From positions 186,001-250,000 of the forward strand of contig CAVSIY010000006.1 in NCBI GenBank assembly GCA_963728165.1: a stretch of 64,000 nt of DNA, written 5' to 3'. Made by a program: the position numbers and the translations under genes. Shown one piece after another: positions 47,430-58,594 of the stretch (within the stretch, counting starts at the first letter, position 1; every line of letters starts with the position of its first letter). The notes under the pieces are model-generated. The model saw nothing but the letters and a program-made list of their open reading frames with translations, was not told the origin of the DNA and did not search any database. This DNA is from Hyphomicrobium_A sp963728165. GTDB lineage: Bacteria > Pseudomonadota > Alphaproteobacteria > Rhizobiales > Hyphomicrobiaceae.

Positions 47430-48146
47430 ATGTTCGATTCGGCAGCCCGTTTGCTTTCCCGCTGGTCGGTGGCGTCCGCGCTGGCCGGTGGTCTCGCTCT
47501 AGGCCTCCTTCTGCTCTTTCCCGTGCGCGAGACGGCGGCACGCGGCACGCTCTCCGGTCCGGCCCGCGTCATCGACGGGGACACGATCGTGATTGCCGGC
47601 ACGCACGTGCGCCTTGAGGGCATCGATGCGCCCGAGAGGGCGCAGACCTGCGGCCGGGCCCTCGCTGGGAAATGGGCCTGCGGAAAGAGCGCCGCTGCGG
47701 CGCTGGAGCACCTCCTCGCCCACCAGAGCGTCGACTGCCAGGACCGCGGCACCGACAAATACGGGCGCATGCTCGGCGTTTGCTACGTCGGCACGCGCGA
47801 CATCAACGCTCAGATGGTGCGCGAGGGCCTTGCCTGGGCGTTCGTCAAATATTCGCGCAGCTACGTGCACGAGGAGGCGGAGGCGCGCGCGTTGCGCATC
47901 GGCATCTGGCAAGGCACGGCGGAGCCCGCTTGGGACTTTCGCGCCGAGCGCTGGCGTGGCGCGCAGCAGGTCGCGCCGCGCGGCTGCGCGATCAAGGGCA
48001 ACGTCTCCCGCAATGGCCGCATTTACCACCTGCCGTGGAGCCCCTGGTACGGCAAGGTCCGCATCGACGAGAAGAAGGGCGAGCGCTGGTTCTGCTCCGA
48101 ATCCGAGGCCTTGGCGGCCGGCTGGCGCCCGGCAATCGTGCGCTGA
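47430..48146 (+). CDS. Thermonuclease-family (SNase-like) exported protein
   Basis: The 238-aa product has an N-terminal membrane/signal segment (ALAGGLALGLLLLFP). A staphylococcal-nuclease fold domain follows: RVIDGDTIVIAGTHVRLEGID with the Arg and Asp of the active site, then DKYGRMLGVCYVG and the segment MVREGLAWAFVKYSRSYV. The C-terminal 60 residues contain GCAIKGNVSRNGRIYHLPWSPWY, the Ca-binding-like or excalibur-type motif seen in such proteins. It probably cuts DNA/RNA outside the cytoplasm. ATG at 47430 has the better ribosome-site spacing (GGGGAGA, 9 nt) than ATG at 47424. Confidence 0.88.
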   Translation: MFDSAARLLSRWSVASALAGGLALGLLLLFPVRETAARGTLSGPARVIDGDTIVIAGTHVRLEGIDAPERAQTCGRALAGKWACGKSAAAALEHLLAHQSVDCQDRGTDKYGRMLGVCYVGTRDINAQMVREGLAWAFVKYSRSYVHEEAEARALRIGIWQGTAEPAWDFRAERWRGAQQVAPRGCAIKGNVSRNGRIYHLPWSPWYGKVRIDEKKGERWFCSESEALAAGWRPAIVR

Positions 48147-48244
48147 TCGTCGTCCTGCAAGCGTCGATACGCAGCCTACCCCGGATTTACCCTTCCTGAA
48201 GGCCAGCGAGCTAGGGTGCGCCTCCAAGGTAAAGAGGCTCCATC

Positions 48245-49087
48245 GTGACGCGTTTCGGGCCGAGGTCGCTCGTGGAGATCGTCGCCAAGCATCCCTGGCA
48301 CAGCCTGCGGGATGGCCTGGTGCTGTCGGGCATCATGACCTTCGCCGTGCTGCTCGCGCGGCACTACGACCTCTTCGCCTTTTTCAAGTCGCTGGCCGAC
48401 CCCGAGCGCAGCATTTCGCCGGCCGAGTCCGTGCTGCTCGCCACACTGTTTGCGGCCTGCATTTACATTTTCGTTACCCGCCGTCTCAACGAGGAGCGCT
48501 GCGATGAAGCCAACCAGCTGCATCTCGAGCGCGAGATGCGCGAACTGCGCCAGCTCGCCATGCAGGATCCGCTGACGCAGCTGCCGAACCGGCGCGTGCT
48601 GCTGACGGCGCTCGAGGGCGCCATGGCCACCTGCGGACCCGACTGCCCCAAGCACGCCTTCTTCCTTCTCGACCTCAACGGCTTCAAGCGGGTCAACGAT
48701 CTGCATGGCCACGCCGTCGGCGACCACGTGCTGCAGATCGTGGTCGAGCGCTTCCGCCACGTCGCCCGCCCCAACGATCTCTTGGCGCGCCTGGGCGGCG
48801 ACGAGTTTGCCGTCCTCTCCTATGACGTCGATCGCGCAAGCGCGCACACCATCGGGGCGCGCTTCGCCGGCGCCTTGCAGCGCGCCATCCATGCCGACGG
48901 CCACATGCATGAGCTCGGCGTCGCCATCGGCGGCGCGCTGTTTCCCGACGACGGCGTGACCTGCGAGGCGATCCTGCGCAGGGCCGATCTCGCCATGTAC
49001 CGGGCGAAGGAGCACGACGGCTCCGCGCTGGCATTCTTCGACCCCTCGGTCGACGCCACACGGCCGGCCCGCTCCGCCATCGGCTGA
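48245..49087 (+). CDS. Membrane diguanylate cyclase (GGDEF)
   Basis: The 280-aa product has two N-terminal hydrophobic segments (DGLVLSGIMTFAVLLARHY and ESVLLATLFAACIYIFV), a short coiled-coil linker (EANQLHLEREMRELRQLA) and one GGDEF domain: DPLTQLPNRR, LDLNGFKRVNDLHGHAVGD and the intact active-site loop RLGGDEFAVL. It should make cyclic-di-GMP from GTP. No EAL domain or RxxD inhibitory site was identified. Start is GTG with AAGAGG upstream. Confidence 0.92.
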   Translation: MTRFGPRSLVEIVAKHPWHSLRDGLVLSGIMTFAVLLARHYDLFAFFKSLADPERSISPAESVLLATLFAACIYIFVTRRLNEERCDEANQLHLEREMRELRQLAMQDPLTQLPNRRVLLTALEGAMATCGPDCPKHAFFLLDLNGFKRVNDLHGHAVGDHVLQIVVERFRHVARPNDLLARLGGDEFAVLSYDVDRASAHTIGARFAGALQRAIHADGHMHELGVAIGGALFPDDGVTCEAILRRADLAMYRAKEHDGSALAFFDPSVDATRPARSAIG

Positions 49088-49096
49088 GGCCCCGCT

Positions 49097-50762
49097 TCAG
49101 GGCAATGGCGCAGCGTCGAACGTGTAGGAGCCTTGCACGAGGAGCGGCGGCCTGCTCGGCGGCGAAGTGCATGGGAATGATGTCGCCGCCCTTGTCGGTG
49201 GCCCCGTCGGCCCACATCGACCAGTAGCGCCCGCCCACGCCGATGCTGAGCGCGTCCGTAATGGCGTAGGAGAGGAGCGTCTCCAGCTGCACGCCGACGC
49301 CGTCGCCCCACTCGGGGGACTCTTCATGCTTTAGGAAATGATGATTGATGGCCGTGAGCTTCACGTAAGGCAGATAGGCGATGTCGCCGGTGAGCTTGAG
49401 CCCAGGCGTGAGCATCGTGTCGAGCGCGGCGCCCAGGCGGACCGACCTCCACTTGTCGGTATCGGATTGACCCGGAACCGTTGTGGGAACGACCCTGCTC
49501 CCGCCACAGTCGGAATGGGGATCGGCGATCTGCTTGCACCCATACGTCATAAAGGCTTGCTTGAAATAGCTGTAGCCCGCAAAGAGCGCGACCTTCGTGT
49601 CTGGGGTGCGCCAAACGTCGTAGCCGGCGTCGGCAATGAGATAGTCGATGTCGTAGTTGGGTTCGGACGCGGTATTGGAATACGGGATGTAGACGGTGTC
49701 TTTGAGGCTCCAGTCCTCGTCGCGCTTCGTGCCGCCGCTGCCGCTACCAGTTCCCAGGATGCCCTTGAGCATAATATCGAACGGCGTATCGAGCCGGGCA
49801 AACACCTCAGTCCCGTTGCTTGGTATGCCAACGTAGGTGAGCTTCGACTGGGTAATGTCCGGTTTGTCTTTCTGTAACTGGTCCCTCTGAAGGCGTGCCC
49901 AGCCGCGCACGTAGCGCACGCCGACCTCGATCAGCGTGCCGTCCGGCGGCGGGGCGGAGCCGTCGGGACGCGTTCCCCAATCCCAGGCGGGACCGGGCAC
50001 CGTTACGCCGTCGCCGAACCGGTAGTTCAAGCCGATCTTGACTTGCTGCACGTCTTGCGAGATGCGGGTGGCTGTCGCCGGCACGCTGATCAGATTTGTT
50101 GTCTTAGGGGATGGCGTTGGCTGAAATACGCTCGCCGGAGCCGCGAAGCCTTGGCCAAATTGCAGGAAGTCGTATTCGGTCTTGAGCGACCAGCGCCGAT
50201 TGAGTGCACGCTCGACGCCGCCGCCGAGCACCCAGCCCCAGATGAGGCCGCTTGAGCGGGTGCTCGACGTGAGCGGGATGTCGTTGGGATGCGCGGTGAC
50301 GCTGTCGTGCGCCCACGCGAGCCCGCCCTTGCCGTAAAGAAGCGTGCGGCCGTCGCCGGGGAGCGCCCAGCCGAGGCGCCCCGTGACGGTCCCGAGCGCG
50401 TCGATGCGGGCCTTGCAATAGGAGCTGACGTAGAAGCCCGAATAGGCAAAGCAGGTGTTGGTGCCCGGCATGTCGGCCACGCTCGCATCGGCCTCAAGAC
50501 CCAAGATGGCTGCGCCGAATTGCCAGTTGTAGCCAGCTTGGGCGCCGCCCAAGAGCCCCGTCGTGCGCACGGTGTCGCCGAAGATGGAGGCGCCGAACGG
50601 GTCCTCCACGTTGGCGAGGTCCAAGCCGGCACCGCCGTGCACGCCGGCATAAAACCCGCTCCAACCGAACGGTGGCGCGCCTTGCGCGGCAGCGGCCGTC
50701 GGCAGTGCCGCCAACGTCAATGCAAAAGCTTGAAACAATAGAAGACGGCTGCGCCCCACCAC
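49097..50762 (-). pseudogene. Omptin-like/opacity-type outer membrane beta-barrel protein, C-terminal frameshift
   Basis: The N-terminal half (signal peptide LLLFQAFALTLAALPTAAAA, then WSGFYAGVHGGAGLD) is an Omp25/opacity-like barrel common in rhizobia. The second half (VGVRYVRGWARLQRDQL, AGYSYFKQAFMTYGC, DIAYLPYVKLTAINHHFLKH) resembles the omptin-like outer membrane group. In the annotated frame the last residues run past any stop into the neighbouring gene, while the frame beside it reads LVQGSYTFDAAPLP and stops, a proper barrel end. One indel near 49134-49146 explains this. Start is one of two adjacent GTG codons after GGGGGAG. Probably a functional gene with a sequencing error, but inactivation is possible. 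A fragment of a paralogue lies just upstream. Confidence 0.8.
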
Positions 50763-50826
50763 GCTCCCCCCTGCAATCTGAACGATGATTATGCCGTGAT
50801 TCGCCACCGCGCCCGCGGCAGACCCG

Positions 50827-51070
50827 TCACGGAACCAGCTCAGGGGCGTCGAGCTTGGTGCATAGCGACCAGTAGCGCCCGCCAGCGCCGACGCTGAATG
50901 CATCCGTCACCGCATACGACAGCATCGCCTGAAGTTGCACGCCGATGCCGTGGCCGTCCTCGGGCGACAGCAGCGATCTCAGGATATGATCGTCTGTGCC
51001 TGTGAAGCTCACGTAGGGCAGATACGCGGCCTCACCGCTCAGTGTGAGCCGCGCGGTGCGAGCGGCCCCG
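50827..51070 (-). pseudogene. C-terminal fragment of an omptin-like outer membrane protein
   Basis: This stretch encodes SGEAAYLPYVSFTGTDDHIL and VQLQAMLSYAVTDAFSVGAG plus GGRYWSL, about 75 residues that align with the C-terminal part of the outer membrane protein at 49097 (DIAYLPYVKLTA, TLLSYAITDALSIGVGGRYWSM). No start and no N-terminal part exist; the homology begins within a few bases of the acuI stop codon. It ends in a stop at its own 3' end. It is therefore a remnant of a tandem paralogue, most of which was lost. Confidence 0.8.
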
Positions 51071-51071
51071 C

Positions 51072-52061
51072 TCAGCCGGCTACGCTCACGACCACGCGGC
51101 CGCGCACTTGTCCCTCGATAATGGCCTTGGCGGTCTCCGGCACGGCGGCGAGATCGATGGTCGTCGTCATGGCGGCAAGCCTGTCGCGGTCGAGATCGCG
51201 CGCCAGGCGCTCCCACGCCGCGAGCCGCCGCGGCCGCGGGCACATCACGCTGTCGATGCCCAACAGCGACACCCCGCGCAGGATGAAGGGCGCGACGGAA
51301 GCCGGCAGATCCATGCCCTGCGCCAGGCCGCACGCCGCAATCGCACCGCCGTAGCGCGTCATCGAGAGCAGGTTCGCCAGCGTGTGCGAGCCGACGGTGT
51401 CGACGCCGGCGATCCAGCGTTCCTTTGCAAGCGGCTGTGCTGGTCCTGAGAGCTCGGCGCGGTCAATGATCTCGGCGGCGCCCAGACCGTGCAGATAGTC
51501 GGCCTCGCTTCTGCGGCCGGTCGAGGCGATGACGTGCCAGCCGAGCTTGGCGAGCAGCGCGATGGCGACCGAGCCGACGCCGCCGGCCGCACCCGTGACC
51601 ACGGCGGGACCCATCTGCGGGGCGAGGCCATGGGCTTCGAGCGCGATGACGCACAGCATGGCCGTATACCCGGCCGTGCCGATGGCCATCGCCTCCTCCG
51701 GGCGCATTCCGGCGGGAAGCGGCACCAGCCAGTCGCCGTTGACGCGCGCCTTCTCCGCATAGCCGCCGAAGTGCGTCTCGCCGAGACCCCACCCGTTGAG
51801 TACGACCTGGTCTCCGGCCTTGTAGTCGGGATGGCTCGACGTCTCGACGACCCCGGCAAGATCGATGCCCGGGATCATGGGATAGCGGCGCACCACCGGA
51901 ATCTTGCCGGTGATCGCCAGCCCGTCCTTGTAGTTGACGGTCGAATGCGTGACGCGCAACGTCACGTCGCCGTCCATGAGATCGGCCTCGCTCAAGGTCT
52001 TGAGCGCGACGCTCGCACGACCGTCGTTTCTCTCGATGACCAGCGCTCTGAAACCGCTCAT
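51072..52061 (-). CDS. acuI: Acrylyl-CoA reductase-like MDR oxidoreductase
   Basis: A zinc-free medium-chain reductase of the AcuI/YhdH group, which reduces acryloyl-CoA to propionyl-CoA with NADPH and protects from acrylate. The 329-aa product has the signatures HSTVNYKDGLAITGKIPVVR, GIDLAGVVETSSHPDYKAGD and the NADPH motif VTGAAGGVGSVAIALLAKLG, full length. Its start overlaps the DUF779 stop by four bases, so it is the third gene of an aldehyde dehydrogenase operon. Confidence 0.93.
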   Translation of the reverse strand: MSGFRALVIERNDGRASVALKTLSEADLMDGDVTLRVTHSTVNYKDGLAITGKIPVVRRYPMIPGIDLAGVVETSSHPDYKAGDQVVLNGWGLGETHFGGYAEKARVNGDWLVPLPAGMRPEEAMAIGTAGYTAMLCVIALEAHGLAPQMGPAVVTGAAGGVGSVAIALLAKLGWHVIASTGRRSEADYLHGLGAAEIIDRAELSGPAQPLAKERWIAGVDTVGSHTLANLLSMTRYGGAIAACGLAQGMDLPASVAPFILRGVSLLGIDSVMCPRPRRLAAWERLARDLDRDRLAAMTTTIDLAAVPETAKAIIEGQVRGRVVVSVAG

Positions 52062-52483
52062 CTTGCGGTGGCCTGCGGCCCCGGCTTAGCTTCCATCGCC
52101 TCCGGCCCGGTCGGCGGCGGCCCGGCGCGCTCCAGCTCGTCGAGCTCAGCCTCAGTGAACACGCGCGAGCGCGTGAGGAAGCGCATGCCTTCGGGCGATT
52201 CCAGCGAGAAGCCGGCGCCGCGGCCCGGCACCGCGTCGATGATGAGGTGCGTGTGCTGCCAGTACTCGAACTGCGGGCCCGAGATGTAGATGGGGCAGCC
52301 CGCGATCTCGCCCAGATAGACGTCGCGGCTCCCCACCTTGAACTCGCCCAGCGGGTAGCACATGGGCGCGCTGCCGTCGCAGCAGCCGCCCGACTGGTGG
52401 AAGAAGAGGGGGCCGTTGGCGGCGCTGAGCTTCTCGATCAGAGCGGCCGCGGCGGGTGTGTAAGAGACGCGTGCGACGGTCAT
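52058..52483 (-). CDS. DUF779 protein
   Basis: A 141-aa protein of the DUF779 family, often found next to aldehyde dehydrogenases and of unproved function. Visible features are GPLFFHQSGGCCDGSAPMCYP with three cysteines, DVYLGEIAGCPIYISGPQFEYW, and HTHLIIDAVPGRG. The cysteines and histidines could bind metal. It is placed between the aldehyde dehydrogenase (175 bases upstream) and acuI (overlap), which supports a shared role in aldehyde metabolism. Confidence 0.9.
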   Translation of the reverse strand: MTVARVSYTPAAAALIEKLSAANGPLFFHQSGGCCDGSAPMCYPLGEFKVGSRDVYLGEIAGCPIYISGPQFEYWQHTHLIIDAVPGRGAGFSLESPEGMRFLTRSRVFTEAELDELERAGPPPTGPEAMEAKPGPQATAR

Positions 52484-52610
52484 GGGTCGAGCCCTCGCGG
52501 CTTCACGGCCAATCTACGCCAACATGGCAGGCCGTCCTGCCCAAAAGCAAGCCTTCCACACGAGGCGGTCTTGCGATGTAGATAAGAGGCCGGGCGGCGG
52601 GAGCGAAGGA

Positions 52611-52626
52611 TCGGACACCTGTCCGA
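52611..52626 (-). terminator. Hairpin between the aldehyde dehydrogenase and DUF779 genes
   Basis: TCGGACA pairs with TGTCCGA around CC, 32 bases beyond the aldehyde dehydrogenase stop, and is followed by a C-run on the plus strand. The GTCCGACC core resembles the repeat between gltB and gltD. It may reduce readthrough into the two downstream genes or be a mobile palindrome. Confidence 0.45.
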
Positions 52627-52657
52627 CCCCCCACTCCACGACACCGACGCTTAACTC

Positions 52658-54202
<1,545 letters not shown>

Positions 54203-54346
54203 CTTGATGGTCCTCCCAAATGCAAGCGGCCGAGCACTTTGTCGCCCTGTTCCGCTCAAGATATACTCCAAACCACGAAGCGGTCGAAGGCGCCGTCGCA
54301 TTGGACCTTAGTCGAACCGGGTTTCTTGCTCAGGATCATCGTCGAC

Positions 54347-54360
54347 TTGAGCTGGATCAA
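54347..54360. promoter_or_regulatory. FNR/FixK-like box TTGA-N6-TCAA
   Basis: TTGAGCTGGATCAA matches the core TTGA-N6-TCAA of FNR/FixK sites and lies 145 bases before the aldehyde dehydrogenase start. One such 8-base match is expected by chance in a window of this size, so the call is weak. Confidence 0.3.
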
Positions 54361-54600
54361 TGCGCGCTGCGACGGCGCCGCGCTGGCGCGATCATCTCCA
54401 CGCTCATCATCGGCAAACGGACGAGGCGAACCGCTCGGGACGTTTTGCCCTGTTTGCTTGCGGGCGGCAACTCCGACTGCGCGCGACGCAACTTTGCACA
54501 AGTCATCTTGCGGCAGGCCCGGCGCCTCCGCGCGCCGCCTCACGGAATCTTGATGGCGAGACGGCCGCGGCGCTGCGCGCTTGCGATGCCGACAAGAAGA

Positions 54601-54628
54601 CGCGAACGGGGCTGCAGCCCCGTTCGCG
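54601..54628. terminator. 28-bp perfect palindrome, terminator-like
   Basis: CGCGAACGGGGCTG is followed directly by its reverse complement. It would form a 12-bp or longer hairpin with a tiny loop. No T-run follows. It sits in a non-coding gap, so it may end an unseen transcript such as a small RNA. Confidence 0.5.
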
Positions 54629-55015
54629 GCCCAGCTTACGCTTGGTGTGGTTAGGGCGAAACCGATGTCGCCGCGGCCGTCACCTGCGTGCACTGGGCGG
54701 CAAGGCCCGTATTGTCCTCGACGTGAGAGATGAAGTTGGCTGACGGTTGTTGAGGATTGTGGATCAGATTGCTCCTCGCAGGGTTGCGCTACGAGTGCCG
54801 GTCGATGGCGATGCTTGCGGCGTTCAGCTGGGATTTGAGAGAAACTGTCAGAGGGCCTCCAAACATCTGTAAACGGCGATCTGCGGAAGCACGCGGGCGA
54901 GGCGCACCGGTTTGTAAGGTGGACGCAGAGATGAGTGGCGCCGTTCCCGAAATCGGCGGCGGCAAGCAATCGGCATGCGTTCAAGCGAACGCCTGATCAC
55001 AGCGATGAGGTACTT

Positions 55016-55555
55016 ATGGCCGTCATAACTTCTTCACACGAGCACCGCTCGGACGTCTGGTGGCTGTTCCTGCTCGAGGGGATCGCCGCCGTCCTTTTCG
55101 GTGTACTGCTCTTGACCGCGCCCGGCGCCACGCTCGTGGCGTTGGCGGTCATTCTCGGCTTCTACTGGCTGGCGATGGGCATACTGGAGCTGGTGCGTGT
55201 CTTCGTGGACCGCTCCGTGCCGTGGATCTGGTCGCTGCTGATCGGCATCCTCGGCATCGTCGCCGGCATTCTCGTCTTGAACCATCCCTTGTTCGCCGCC
55301 GTCGTACTCCCCGCCACGCTCGTCGTCTATCTCGGCATTCTCGGGCTGGTGGTGGGCGCATTCGGGATCATCGGCGCCTTCACCGGCGGCGGCATCGGGT
55401 CGTTCATCTTCGGCGGCATCAACCTGCTGATCGGCCTGCTGCTGATCGGCTCTCCGATCGCCGCAACCTTAGCCGTCCCGTTCGTCTTCGGCGTGCTTCT
55501 GCTCATCGAAGGAATCGCGCTGATCGTCTGGAGCTTCATGGTCCACTCCTCGTAG
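55016..55555 (+). CDS. HdeD family membrane protein (DUF308)
   Basis: The 179-aa product has six hydrophobic segments in the pairwise DUF308 arrangement, starting WWLFLLEGIAAVLFGVLLL and ending FGVLLLIEGIALIVWSFMV, and resembles HdeD, the acid-resistance membrane protein of Escherichia coli. ATGAGG stands 6 nt before the ATG; the longer frame from 54935 has no membrane features before this point. It probably acts in envelope stress tolerance. No hdeA/hdeB gene is near. Confidence 0.9.
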   Translation: MAVITSSHEHRSDVWWLFLLEGIAAVLFGVLLLTAPGATLVALAVILGFYWLAMGILELVRVFVDRSVPWIWSLLIGILGIVAGILVLNHPLFAAVVLPATLVVYLGILGLVVGAFGIIGAFTGGGIGSFIFGGINLLIGLLLIGSPIAATLAVPFVFGVLLLIEGIALIVWSFMVHSS

Positions 55556-55584
55556 CCGCTACGCGAAGCATCCGATGCGGGCGG

Positions 55585-56502
55585 CTATTCGGGCAGCGGA
55601 ATGAACTCCTCGCCGTCGCCCGGCACCGGCTGAAACCGCTTCGCCTTCCAGTCGGCCTTGGCGGCGTCGATGCGGTCCTTGGAGGAGGAGACGAAGTTCC
55701 ACCAGATGTGGCGAGGGCCGTCCATCGGCTCGCCGCCGAGCAGCACCAGCCGCGCCTGCGAAAGAGCGAGGATCGAGATGCGGTCGCCGGGGCGGAACAC
55801 GAGCAGCCGGCCGGCTGCGAAGGTCTCGCCCGCGACATCGATCTCGCCCGAGGCGACAAAGACGGCACGCTCGTCATAATCGGGATCGAGGGGGAGCGTC
55901 GCGCCCGGCGCCAGCACGGCCTCGGCGTAAAAGCAGGCGTGCGGAAAGACTGCGGGCGAGGTGTGGCCGAAGAGTGAGCCGATGACGAGGCGCACGGTTT
56001 TGCCTTCGCCGCTCAAGCGCGGCAGCTCGCTCGCGCCGTAGTGGGCAAAAGTCGGCGCCTCCTCCTCGTGCGACTTCGGCAGCGCGGCCCAGGCCTGGAT
56101 GCCGAAGAGCCGCGGACCTTTTGAGCGCTCCTCTTGGCTCGTGCGCTCGGAGTGGACGATGCCGCGCCCCGCCGTCATCAGGTTGAGCTCGCCCGGCCGG
56201 ATCGACAGCGCGGTGCCGAGGCTGTCGCGGTGGGTGATCTCGCCGTCGAAGAGATAGGTGACGGTGGCAAGCCCGATGTGCGGGTGCGGGCGCACGTCGA
56301 GCCCCGAGCCGATCAGGAACTCGGCAGGCCCCATCTGGTCGAAAAAGATGAAGGGGCCGATCATCTGCCGGCCCGCGGCGGGCAGCGCGCGGCGCACGGA
56401 AAATCCGCCGAGGTCGCGGGCGCGCGGCACGATCACCTGCTCGATGGCATCGCAAGAGTGCGCGTCACCCGGCACGGGATCATTGGACGGCTGCCAGCTC
56501 AT
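55585..56502 (-). CDS. Pirin family protein
   Basis: Pirins are cupin-fold proteins with a mononuclear metal site; some act as quercetinases, others regulate metabolism. The 305-aa product has the metal-ligand motif RPHPHIGLATVTYLFDGEITHRD (three histidines, described by residues about 62-84). It also has ELNLMTAGRGIVHSE with the fourth ligand Glu, and a second cupin domain (FVASGEIDVAGETFAAGRLLVF). The ATG giving MSWQPSNDPV fits the family start. It is convergent with the HdeD gene. Confidence 0.92.
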   Translation of the reverse strand: MSWQPSNDPVPGDAHSCDAIEQVIVPRARDLGGFSVRRALPAAGRQMIGPFIFFDQMGPAEFLIGSGLDVRPHPHIGLATVTYLFDGEITHRDSLGTALSIRPGELNLMTAGRGIVHSERTSQEERSKGPRLFGIQAWAALPKSHEEEAPTFAHYGASELPRLSGEGKTVRLVIGSLFGHTSPAVFPHACFYAEAVLAPGATLPLDPDYDERAVFVASGEIDVAGETFAAGRLLVFRPGDRISILALSQARLVLLGGEPMDGPRHIWWNFVSSSKDRIDAAKADWKAKRFQPVPGDGEEFIPLPE

Positions 56503-56579
56503 GGGGGAAGCATAGCCCGGCGGCAGCCGGAGCAAGGCGCAGTGCACCTTTGGCCAGGACCAGGGGTAGGTGCTGCGGG

Positions 56580-57929
56580 CTACCAGTGGGTCTTTATGCC
56601 CAGCGAGACGATGTCCAGCTTCGAATTCGACGTCGCCGGCAACGTATCCGAACGGCATATTTGGGTCTCCCGTGGGATACGGCCGTACGAAGCTCGAAAT
56701 CCTCGACGAAGAGATGCGTGTAGGCGAAGTCGACGGTGGTGGTGGGTGTGAACCGCCAGGAGAAGCCGCCGCTCAGCCAGACGCGGTTGGCGTCGGGAAA
56801 AGCGGTGTCGCGCTTCTCCGGCGAGTCGACCGGAGACCACTCATAGCCGACACCGGCACGCAGCGTGAGCACCTTGGAGTGGTCGTACTCCACGCCGCCG
56901 GACAGGAAGTAGCCGTCGCTCCAGTTGAAGGGCAGCGAGATGATCTCGGATCCAGCCACGCTCCCGGTCCGGGTGGAGGATATCGGCGCCGGTCTGCGCC
57001 GCGATGACCGTGAGTTCTTTGAAGCGGCTCCAGTTCGTCCACTCGAAGGTGCCGGAGAGACGCAGTACGGACGACACATCCTGGCGCACGCTGAAGGTCA
57101 CCACGTCGGGCAGCTTCAGCGTGACGTTGGTGGCTGTGAGAACGCAGGGCCCAATCCGTACGTCTCGATATGCCCGTTGATGTCCTGATCCATCTGCGAC
57201 CGATAGCCGACGCCGATATGGGTCGTCGGGCTAGCTTCGATCAGGACACCGGCAGTTCCGCCGAAGCCCCAGCCATTGCCCTCGACGATCGTCGTTCGGT
57301 CCGCCAGGAAATCCCGGGGTCGGGCAAGGGAGAGGTTGCGAAGCGCAGCGCGCCGTCGGCGCTCTGGATCTGCACGCCCGCGCCCACCGTGATCCAGGGG
57401 GCCAGACGAACGGCGATGGTCGGATTGAAGTTGTAGGATTTGAGCTCGGTCTTCCGGGCGATCAGAGCGCCATCATAGGTCTCGGTAGGATCGGTCTTGA
57501 GGCCGAACGGCGCGTTGACCGCCATGCCCAGATAGATGTCCTTGGTGAGCTGATAGTTGCCGTAGGAGGCGCCCACGAATCCGGTGCGCCCGATGTCGCC
57601 CGAATTGGGGTTCAGCTGGAGTGGACCGAAGGTGGAGCTCGGTTACCGTGACATTCGGATTCCGGAGAGATGATCGTGTAGCTCGACTCGGTGTTGAGCC
57701 CGTCGACGCTCGCCGCTGCTGCGGAGTTCCAGAACATCGAGCTGAGCGCGCCGCCGGCCGCGTCGCCGGCATACGACATGCCCTGGAAGTCGGCCGATTG
57801 CTCGCGGATGTAAAATCCGCCCGCCGATGCCACATGCGACGTTGCCAAGAGCGCCGCCACCGCGGCGGCCGCCATCAACGCAACTCTTGGGACGGTCCCC
57901 GTTCCCTTCCCCTCGACGCACATACGCAA
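56580..57929 (-). pseudogene. FadL/OmpP1-type outer membrane transporter, multiply frameshifted
   Basis: FadL proteins carry fatty acids or hydrophobic aromatics through the outer membrane. Recognisable pieces occur in order but in changing frames. These are the signal peptide and SAGGFYIREQSADFQGMSYAGDA; the part NYQLTKDIYLGMAVNAPFGLKTDPTETYDG; RLAPWITVGAGVQIQSADGA; LPDVVTFSVRQDVSSVLRLSG; FNWSDGYFLSGGVEYDHSKV; TTTVDFAYTHLFVED; and the barrel end SNSKLDIVSLGIKTHW. At least four single-base shifts are needed, far more than in other genes here, so the gene is probably decayed. A local run of bad base calls cannot be excluded. Confidence 0.8.
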
Positions 57930-58594
57930 CGCTCCCCACCAGAATTCGAAACGCGGCCGGTTGTTCGTCCCGGCCTTTGAACTCCGCGCAAAACTCAGCG
58001 CATCAGGCGTGGAACGCCGCAGGCGCGCGGTGGCGCGCTATGCCGAGCGCGGCCAGCAGGAGCCGCCGAGGCTCCGCGACGTAAGAACGCCTTGACAAAA
58101 TCATCTCAGCCGCATTGCGGCCGTGCAAGTCTGATTCGCGCGGCGGACGCCCGGCTCTCTCATTTCGCAGTTGCGAGTAGAAAAAATGCCACGTTCCGTC
58201 GGACGGTCCGCCGCCTCGAAATGTCTCCGTCCAGATGCGCCGCGACCGACGCCTGCCAGGCCGCCACTCAGGGAGCCCGACAGGCTTGCTCCACACCTCA
58301 CGACGTTCTAGCGTGACGATGCCTGACCAAGCGATTTTGCCGTTGATTCCTGCCGATGCTTCCCATGGCATTTTTGGAGGCAGGCATGCTTGCCGAGCCA
58401 ATTTGCGGGCACGATTCTTTTCGCGTCCTCGTCTCCAACACGCTGACGACGCTGCACAATGCTGCTGGATTGTCCCAGCTTGAGCCTCAGGTGACCGCGT
58501 CCGCCCCTTGCTCCGGCACAAAACCCATGGATCGCGCCTGAGATCCACATGTGCGCGCAACCGCATTTTCACGAGCAGCTGATTGGAGGAAGCC
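57930..58594. other. Intergenic region, no gene seen
   Basis: About 660 bases between the broken fadL and the M6 protease. Open frames on the minus strand are Arg/Ser-rich without ribosome sites. It likely contains two divergent promoters. No repeat or structure stood out. Confidence 0.45.

Larger units (their letters stand above)
54203..55015. other. Intergenic region between aldehyde dehydrogenase and HdeD-like genes
   Basis: About 810 bases holding the divergent promoters. An antisense ORF of 242 codons here has Arg/Ser/Pro-rich, unconserved-looking sequence and no ribosome site, so I do not call it. Two structures are listed separately: a FixK/FNR-like box and a perfect 28-bp palindrome. 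Confidence 0.5.

Noticed and set aside
54256..54984. 242-codon minus-strand ORF between aldehyde dehydrogenase and HdeD genes
   Set aside because: Arg/Ser/Pro-rich, no ribosome site, no motif; overlaps a perfect palindrome and promoter regions.
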